From Anaerolineae bacterium CG2_30_64_16 (GTDB taxonomy: Bacteria; Chloroflexota; Anaerolineae; CG2-30-64-16), in the NCBI GenBank assembly GCA_001871755.1, contig MNXL01000124.1:1-13911 (forward strand): a stretch of DNA of 13,911 bases, read 5' to 3'. This document shows positions 7,537 through 13,911 of the stretch, piece by piece. Positions within the stretch are counted from its first letter, which is position 1; the number at the start of each line of letters is the position of its first letter. The notes below the pieces were generated by a model. It did not search any database and was not told where the DNA came from. It worked only from the letters and a program-made list of their open reading frames with translations. Position numbers and translations under genes: made by a program.

Positions 7537-8343
7537 ATGACCACCCCAACCGACACCTGCACCCCTGCCCTGCTCGACCGCCTGGCCGCGGCCGAGCGCC
7601 TCTGGCTGTTCCTGGACTACGACGGCACCCTGGCCGATTTCGCGGCCACGCCCGAGTACGTCGAACCCGATCCGGACGTCGTGGGCCTGGTGGCGCGCCT
7701 GGCCGCCAGTGAGCGGATCCGGGTGGCCGTGATCAGCGGCCGGCGGCTGGACCACGTCCAAAAGCTGCTGCCGGTCCCGGGCATCCTGTTGGCCGGCGCC
7801 TATGGCGTCGAGCTGCAAACGCCCACCGGCGACCGGATCGACCGCGTCCCTTACAGCACCATCCGCCCCACTCTGGACCTGATCAAGCCCCGCTGGGAAA
7901 AGTTGATCGCGGGCCGGGAGGGTTTCTTCCTGGAGGATAAGGGGTGGGCGCTGGCGCTGCACGCTCGCTTCGCCGACGACGTCACAGCCCAGCGTGTCCT
8001 GGTCGCCGCCAACCGGATCGTGAGCCAGACGCCGTCGCTGAAGACGGGCCGTTTTCGCCTGTTGGGCGGGCACAAGTTCATGGAGATCGGGCCAAGCCTG
8101 GGGAACAAGGGCCTGGCGGTCGAGTACATCCTTGAAAACGCGCCCTGGCCGGACGCGCTGCCAGTCTACCTCGGGGACGATGACAAAGATGAGGAGGCGT
8201 TCCGGGTCGTGAAAGGCCGTGGCGGGGTCGCCATCGTCATCGCCAACGCGCCGCGCGCAACCGCTGCCGATTGCCGCCTGGCCTCACCGCAAGCAGCCCG
8301 GTGGTGGCTCGAGAGAGTGCTGGCGCGCTTCGAAGAGACGTGA
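7537..8343 (+). CDS. otsB: Trehalose-6-phosphate phosphatase-like HAD hydrolase
   Basis: The product is 268 aa, the usual OtsB length. ATG at 7537 has only a weak upstream GGAA. HAD motif I is FLDYDGTLADF (25-35; Asp27 nucleophile, Asp29 acid/base), motif II VISGRR (65-70), motif III Lys191 in LGNKGLAV, and motif IV GDDDKDEEAF (213-222) for magnesium. A cap domain spans roughly 95-180, with the OtsB-typical PSLKTGRFRLLGGHKFMEIGP. The family removes phosphate from trehalose-6-phosphate, completing synthesis begun by a GT20 enzyme. Here it is the last gene of the GH63-GT20-GT4 cluster. If the GT20 acceptor differs from glucose-6-phosphate, the phosphatase substrate would differ too. Overall GT20 plus OtsB strongly supports a trehalose-type non-reducing sugar. 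Confidence 0.87.
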   Translation: MTTPTDTCTPALLDRLAAAERLWLFLDYDGTLADFAATPEYVEPDPDVVGLVARLAASERIRVAVISGRRLDHVQKLLPVPGILLAGAYGVELQTPTGDRIDRVPYSTIRPTLDLIKPRWEKLIAGREGFFLEDKGWALALHARFADDVTAQRVLVAANRIVSQTPSLKTGRFRLLGGHKFMEIGPSLGNKGLAVEYILENAPWPDALPVYLGDDDKDEEAFRVVKGRGGVAIVIANAPRATAADCRLASPQAARWWLERVLARFEET

Positions 8344-8392
8344 TCTCATCATCCAGGGTGAGGAGGGGGGCTGATCACAAGGTCCTTGAGAG

Positions 8393-8421
8393 TTGAACAG
8401 CCCCAGCAACTGTGGTAGGAT
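8393..8421 (+). promoter_or_regulatory. Candidate promoter of the toxin-antitoxin pair
   Basis: TTGAAC (8393-8398), a 17-base spacer and TAGGAT (8416-8421) lie 78 bases before the antitoxin start. Just downstream, GGTCG (8425-8429) and CGACC (8457-8461) form a short inverted repeat that could belong to an autoregulatory operator, but it is weak. Confidence 0.4.
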
Positions 8422-8499
8422 ATCGGTCGCCGAGCAATCCCGTCGATCAGCGTGGCCGACCTGCACCGATCAGAAATACTAAAGATGGAGAGAACGTCC

Positions 8500-8763
8500 A
8501 TGAAGTCAATGACACAGACTACGGAACAACGATTGCAGCAGTTACTGCGAGCACTGCCGAACGAACGCGCAGTCGAAGTACTTGACTTCGCCGAGTTTTT
8601 GGTCGCTCGCAAGCGATCGCTGGCTGATAATGTCCAGGCTGCCCTGCAGGACAGTTTTGGCGTCTGGCGCGACCGGGATGATCTGACCGGTGACAGCACC
8701 GCTATGGTTCGCTCAATGCGCGAGGAATGGCAAGACCGGGAGGCCCGACTTGGCGTTCGGTGA
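8500..8763 (+). CDS. VapB-type antitoxin, DUF2281-like
   Basis: The product is 87 aa. ATG at 8500 is chosen for the GGAGAG (8487-8492) 7 bases upstream; in-frame starts at 8485 and 8452 are less well placed. The N-terminal half (residues 9-38) carries LLRALPNERAVEVLDFAEFL, the two-helix pattern of DUF2281-like antitoxins usually paired with PIN toxins. The C-terminal half is hydrophilic and charged (residues 57-87, rich in D, E and R), as expected of a toxin-wrapping tail. The stop codon lies inside the toxin gene, so the two are co-translated. It presumably neutralises the PIN ribonuclease and represses the operon with it. Confidence 0.8.
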   Translation: MKSMTQTTEQRLQQLLRALPNERAVEVLDFAEFLVARKRSLADNVQAALQDSFGVWRDRDDLTGDSTAMVRSMREEWQDREARLGVR

Positions 8764-9148
8764 CTACCTGATCGATTCCGATGTGCTGATAGACCACTTG
8801 CGTGGGTACGACTCTGCTCGTGATTTTCTCAGTGCATTGATACTTGACGGCGCAACGCTTTGCTTCTCCGTCATCAGCGAGGCGGAGATCTACTCACACG
8901 TTCGGGTGGGTGAGATGCCTCGGATCCAGGCCCTGTTCGATGCCATGTCACGCCTGATCGTGGATGGCGCAATCGCCCGACGAGCGGGATCATACCGCGA
9001 TGCGTTCCATGCCACCATGCGCCTGGCGTTGCCTGATGCTTTGATCGCTGCCACCGCCAGAGAATACGACGCCACGCTGATCACACGCAACACCCGACAT
9101 TACCCTATGCCAGATATGGAAGCCGTCGAACCCTATAGCTTTCCATGA
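8750..9148 (+). CDS. vapC: VapC-type PIN-domain toxin (ribonuclease)
   Basis: The product is 132 aa. The start is placed at TTG 8750 because GGGAGG (8738-8743) sits 6 bases upstream and the PIN fold begins at once (YLIDSDVLIDHL); an in-frame ATG at 8690 would add 20 residues unlike the family. It overlaps the antitoxin gene by 14 bases. The PIN acidic residues are visible: Asp9 (in LIDSDVLID), Glu46 (in SVISEAEIYS) and Asp96 (in LALPDALIAATA), plus the typical ATLITRNTRHY (108-118). VapC proteins are magnesium-dependent RNases that cleave tRNA or rRNA when freed from the antitoxin. Family identification is firm; the RNA target is unknown. Confidence 0.88.
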   Translation: MAFGDYLIDSDVLIDHLRGYDSARDFLSALILDGATLCFSVISEAEIYSHVRVGEMPRIQALFDAMSRLIVDGAIARRAGSYRDAFHATMRLALPDALIAATAREYDATLITRNTRHYPMPDMEAVEPYSFP

Positions 9149-9151
9149 TCA

Positions 9152-9268
9152 TCAGATCGCATCCAGCGTCATAACCATTTCCCCACGCGCAAAGCCCTCG
9201 CGCGCGGCGAGCATCGCCTGAGACCCTTCAGGTTTCTCCGCGTAACCAACGCGCACTTCGAGAGCTGA
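9152..9268 (-). pseudogene. Possible remnant C-terminus of a minus-strand gene
   Basis: On the minus strand a frame runs open into TGA at 9152-9154, giving a protein-like tail (SALEVRVGYAEKPEGSQAML, ending GEMVMTLDAI). No start with a ribosome binding site is present, and the inverted-repeat arm 9220-9235 is part of the frame. It may be the tail of a gene cut by the repeat, or chance. I do not recognise the family. Confidence 0.2.
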
Positions 9269-9321
9269 AAGCCGCCGTCGACGGCAGTCATCGCGTATGC
9301 CAACAAAACCTGAAGGGTCTC
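9220..9321. repeat. Perfect 16-bp inverted repeat flanking a 70-base loop
   Basis: GAGACCCTTCAGGTTT (9220-9235) and AAACCTGAAGGGTCTC (9306-9321) are exact reverse complements. The interior holds the 12-bp palindrome GCCGTCGACGGC (9274-9285). The element fills the 187-base gap between the convergent vapC and glmS genes, so it could act as a two-way transcription stop or be a small non-autonomous or REP-like element. No flanking target duplication is visible. Confidence 0.85.
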
Positions 9322-9335
9322 GAAGGGTCTACTGG

Positions 9336-11924
<2,589 letters not shown>

Positions 11925-11936
11925 GGGAACCCCTCC

Positions 11937-11992
11937 GTAGGTTGGTAGATTGGTAGATTGGTAGATTGGTAGGTTGGTAGATTGGTAGATTG
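11937..11992. repeat. Octamer tandem repeat GTAGRTTG, 7 copies
   Basis: Seven uninterrupted 8-bp units, GTAGGTTG (units 1 and 5) or GTAGATTG (the other five), directly abut the glmS ribosome binding site at 11932-11936. They would be transcribed as part of the glmS leader. A change in copy number would alter leader length but not the reading frame of GlmS. Confidence 0.95.
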
Positions 11993-12047
11993 ACGGCGCC
12001 TGTACCGCGCTCTGGGCATAGCCGAACCCAGACCGCGCCGATTCCAT

Positions 12048-12079
12048 CAATCCGCAATCCGCAATCGAAAACCCGCAAT
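12048..12079. repeat. Heptamer repeat CAATCCG, about 4 degenerate copies
   Basis: Units at 12048-12054 and 12055-12061 are identical; CAATCGA and AAACCCG follow, then a partial CAAT. Confidence 0.7.
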
Positions 12080-12153
12080 AGTTGTGGGGGAGAATAAGGG
12101 CCGAGGGTGGCCCTGAAGGCTTCCGCCGATCTGTTCGATTTTCCGCAACTGAA

Positions 12154-12174
12154 GATCGGGGATCGGGAATCAGG
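12154..12174. repeat. Heptamer repeat GATCGGG, 3 copies
   Basis: Two perfect units (12154-12160, 12161-12167) and one diverged unit (AATCAGG, 12168-12174). Confidence 0.65.
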
Positions 12175-12204
12175 AGCGGGGGGGGGCGTAGCGCCGCACA
12201 CTCC

Positions 12205-12239
12205 CCAAATCCGAAATCCCAAATCCGAAATCCGAAATT
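12205..12239. repeat. Heptamer repeat CSAAATC, 5 copies
   Basis: Five adjacent units alternate CCAAATC, CGAAATC, CCAAATC, CGAAATC, CGAAATT. It is the longest heptamer tract in the window. Confidence 0.9.
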
Positions 12240-12248
12240 GCGTTAGCA

Positions 12249-12354
12249 CCCACCTCGCGGTGGGGAACCTCCTCCTCGTCATCCCGACATGCTGCCATCG
12301 GGACCGGGCGCTGTTCTCCCAACAGACGATCTGATCTGTGTTATGTCACCTCCT
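12249..12354 (-). other. Array of small hairpins, possible structured leader RNA
   Basis: Read on the minus strand, in order: a full-length Shine-Dalgarno-like AGGAGGTGA (12346-12354) with no start codon at useful distance; CTGTT-GGGAG-AACAG (12311-12325); TCCCGA and TCGGGA with a 10-base loop (12282-12303); a purine-rich GAGGAGGAGG linker; and CCCACC-GCGA-GGTGGG (12249-12264), a 6-bp stem with a GNRA tetraloop. It lies 325 bases upstream of glmS. It fits no riboswitch consensus that I can recall. Confidence 0.35.
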
Positions 12355-12390
12355 CTCGGGCGCCGCGGCCCCTACCGCGGGTTGCAGTAT

Positions 12391-12411
12391 GCTTCACGCT
12401 TCACGCTCCAC
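12391..12411. repeat. Heptamer repeat GCTYCAC, 3 copies
   Basis: Units GCTTCAC (12391-12397), GCTTCAC (12398-12404) and GCTCCAC (12405-12411), just past the 3' end of plsC. Confidence 0.8.
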
Positions 12412-12431
12412 GCCATCCTACCACATTCCGC

Positions 12432-13127
12432 CTAAACCTCAAACTCCAACCACCGATGCACGTTCGGGGCCGCGTCCGCGTAGGCGCCGCGCATCTCCGG
12501 CGGCAGCACCGCGGCCAACTGGGCCATCGCCTCGTCGGTCATTTCGCGCAGCACATCGCGACTGGTCGTCCCCGCGGGCCAGCGCAGCCTGAACGGCCGG
12601 CCGTAGGTGATCACCACGCGCGGGCGCCGAATCATGTTCTTGAGCTTGAACTCAAAGGCCGGCGTGCCGGTGACGGCGCAAGGCATCAGCCAGGCATCGG
12701 GCGTGCGCCGGGCGATGTACGCCAGGCCCTCCCTGGCCTGCTGCAACCGCCCATCTTCGCTGCGCGTCCCTTCCGGCGAGATCACCGTGACATTGCCAGC
12801 CGCCATCTCTTCCCAGGTGGCCTTGAGCGCCGTCCGGTCGACCATCCCGCGCATGATGTAGATGACGTGATATAACCGCAACACCCACCCGATCAGCGGC
12901 CAGCGGCTGACCTCGACCTTGGCCAGCGGCACGGCGTAGCGGGGCATACTGCCGCAGATCAGCGGTGGGTCCAACCAATGGATGTGGTTGTAGTAGACGA
13001 TCCCCGCGCCGTCCCTCGGCATCTGCTCCTCGCCGTGCACCTCCAGGCGCAGCAGCAGTCGGATGAGGAACATCAGCACTGCGCCCCAGAAACGCCTGCC
13101 GATTGGGATCCCGCGTCTCACGTTCAT
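12432..13127 (-). CDS. plsC: 1-acyl-sn-glycerol-3-phosphate acyltransferase (PlsC family)
   Basis: The product is 231 aa, a usual PlsC length. The ATG overlaps the cmk stop by 4 bases (ATGA on the minus strand), so it is translationally coupled to cmk. The catalytic NHX4D box is NHIHWLD (47-53; His48, Asp53), and the substrate-binding PEGTRS is at 118-123. A hydrophobic N-terminal segment (13-27) and another around 76-92 would seat the enzyme on the inner membrane. The family transfers an acyl chain to lysophosphatidic acid to give phosphatidic acid in phospholipid synthesis. cmk next to plsC is a recurrent bacterial arrangement. Acyl specificity cannot be read. Confidence 0.9.
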   Translation of the reverse strand: MNVRRGIPIGRRFWGAVLMFLIRLLLRLEVHGEEQMPRDGAGIVYYNHIHWLDPPLICGSMPRYAVPLAKVEVSRWPLIGWVLRLYHVIYIMRGMVDRTALKATWEEMAAGNVTVISPEGTRSEDGRLQQAREGLAYIARRTPDAWLMPCAVTGTPAFEFKLKNMIRRPRVVITYGRPFRLRWPAGTTSRDVLREMTDEAMAQLAAVLPPEMRGAYADAAPNVHRWLEFEV

Positions 13128-13911
13128 TGTCCCCCCTGCGCTCGCGCGCGTTCGCGCCCCTTTTGGCTCGCCCAGCGGTTCAGCAACCCACGCACGAGGA
13201 CCATCACCTCGTCGATGTTCAGGGCGGTGCTATCCACCACGATCGCGTCGGACGCTGCGGTCAGCGGCGCATGTTCGCGATTCGAGTCGATGTAATCGCG
13301 GCGCTTCATCTCGGCCAGCACCTGCTCGAGATCGGACTGCTCGCCGCGCGCCAGGCGCTCCCGATAGCGGCGATTCGCCCGCTCCCGCACACTGGCATCC
13401 AGATAGATCTTGAGATCGGCGTCCGGCATCACCACAGTGCCGATGTCGCGGCCCACCATCACCACGCGGCCAGCCTGCCCGATGCGCCGCTGCTGCGCTG
13501 TCATCGCCGTGCGCACACCCGCGTATGCCGACACCGGCGACACCGCCCGCTCCACCTGGGGCTGGCGGATCGCGAGGGTGATGTCTTCGCCATCGGCCAG
13601 CACGGTCACATCCCGGCCATCGTCCACGGTCGGCGGGAACACCTCCAACCTCACCTGTTCCGCCAGCGCGGTCACTGCGGCCTCATCGGCGATGGGCGCC
13701 TGCCGGGCCAAGGCCACCCACGTGATGGCCCGATACATCACGCCCGTGTCGAAGTAGAGGTAGTCCAGCTCCTCGGCCAGCAACGCGCCGATGGTGCTCT
13801 TCCCGGAAGCGGAAGGGCCGTCGATCGCGATCGTGCTCGGGACCGATGACGGCGGATGCTCAGCGGTCCTGTCTGCCTGGCGCGCCTGGCCGTCCGTGGA
13901 GGTGCGGCGCG
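13124..13911 (-). CDS. cmk: Cytidylate kinase (5' end outside window)
   Basis: The frame is open to the window edge, with 261 residues visible. No ATG, GTG or TTG occurs between the edge and the P-loop, so the start lies beyond 13911 and the protein carries at least 26 extra N-terminal residues (Arg/Pro/Ser-rich) before TIAIDG. Motifs: P-loop GPSASGKST (31-39 of the visible part), LYFDTGVMYRA for the nucleotide monophosphate, and VGRDIGTVVMPDA; the Arg-rich RERANRRYRERL is the lid region. Cmk phosphorylates CMP and dCMP with ATP in pyrimidine nucleotide recycling. It is followed by plsC with a 4-base overlap. Confidence 0.93.
   Translation of the reverse strand, partial: RRTSTDGQARQADRTAEHPPSSVPSTIAIDGPSASGKSTIGALLAEELDYLYFDTGVMYRAITWVALARQAPIADEAAVTALAEQVRLEVFPPTVDDGRDVTVLADGEDITLAIRQPQVERAVSPVSAYAGVRTAMTAQQRRIGQAGRVVMVGRDIGTVVMPDADLKIYLDASVRERANRRYRERLARGEQSDLEQVLAEMKRRDYIDSNREHAPLTAASDAIVVDSTALNIDEVMVLVRGLLNRWASQKGRERARAQGGQ

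Larger units (their letters stand above)
11925..12431. other. Repeat-rich spacer between plsC and glmS
   Basis: This 507-base stretch has no credible gene: the open frames through it translate tandem repeats and change register freely. It holds five distinct 7- or 8-bp tandem tracts, a group of small hairpins on the glmS strand (12249-12354) and a CCGCGG pair (12363-12368, 12375-12380). The glmS promoter must lie here or upstream, but no convincing -35/-10 pair stands out. No glmS ribozyme core is recognised. Confidence 0.75.

Noticed and set aside
11925..12050. 42-residue N-terminal extension of GlmS
   Set aside because: It translates the octamer repeat (IYQSTNLP units) and would bury Cys2, which must be the N-terminal nucleophile after Met removal.
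12240..12310. Possible T-box leader (GGTGGG...TAACGC on the minus strand)
   Set aside because: The consensus antiterminator and specifier stem are not present, and no aminoacyl-tRNA synthetase or amino-acid gene follows.

Overview
The window is about 13.9 kb of GC-rich bacterial DNA. Gene content (an alternative trehalose-6-phosphate-synthase-type cluster, a cmk-plsC pair) and families of short tandem repeats between genes suggest a member of the Chloroflexota (Anaerolineae/Caldilineae-like). This is an inference from style; no rRNA or other phylogenetic marker is present.

Layout. (1) 1-1597: the 3' end of what looks like a phage-defence operon, with the C-terminal part of a PglZ-type protein followed by a BrxA-like helical protein. 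The pair is in the order expected at the end of a BREX type 3 system. A perfect palindromic repeat lies between them. (2) 1598-2787: accessory DNA with a remnant reading frame, a helix-hairpin-helix protein, a strongly structured non-coding stretch and a small one-pass membrane protein. (3) 2928-8343: a tight co-directional sugar cluster of a GH63-type hydrolase, a GT20 (OtsA-like) synthase, a GT4 glycosyltransferase and an OtsB-like HAD phosphatase. It probably makes, trims or recycles trehalose or a related non-reducing sugar/compatible solute. (4) 8500-9148: a VapBC-type toxin-antitoxin pair whose toxin starts at TTG inside the antitoxin gene. (5) 9149-9335: a convergent spacer carrying a long inverted repeat. 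(6) 9336-13911, minus strand: cmk then plsC (4-base overlap), a 504-bp repeat-rich spacer, and glmS.

The most striking feature is that glmS (glutamine-fructose-6-phosphate transaminase) is interrupted in frame by a 247-residue intein at the conserved glutaminase motif HS-RWATHG. Both splice junctions and the key splicing residues are readable, and the intein DNA is clearly less GC-rich than the host gene. The spacer upstream of glmS holds five different 7- or 8-bp tandem repeat tracts and a series of small hairpins. Similar heptamers sit between the GT4 and OtsB genes.

The defence-island end, toxin-antitoxin pair, intein and interspersed palindromes mark an accessory, actively rearranged neighbourhood next to housekeeping genes (cmk, plsC, glmS).
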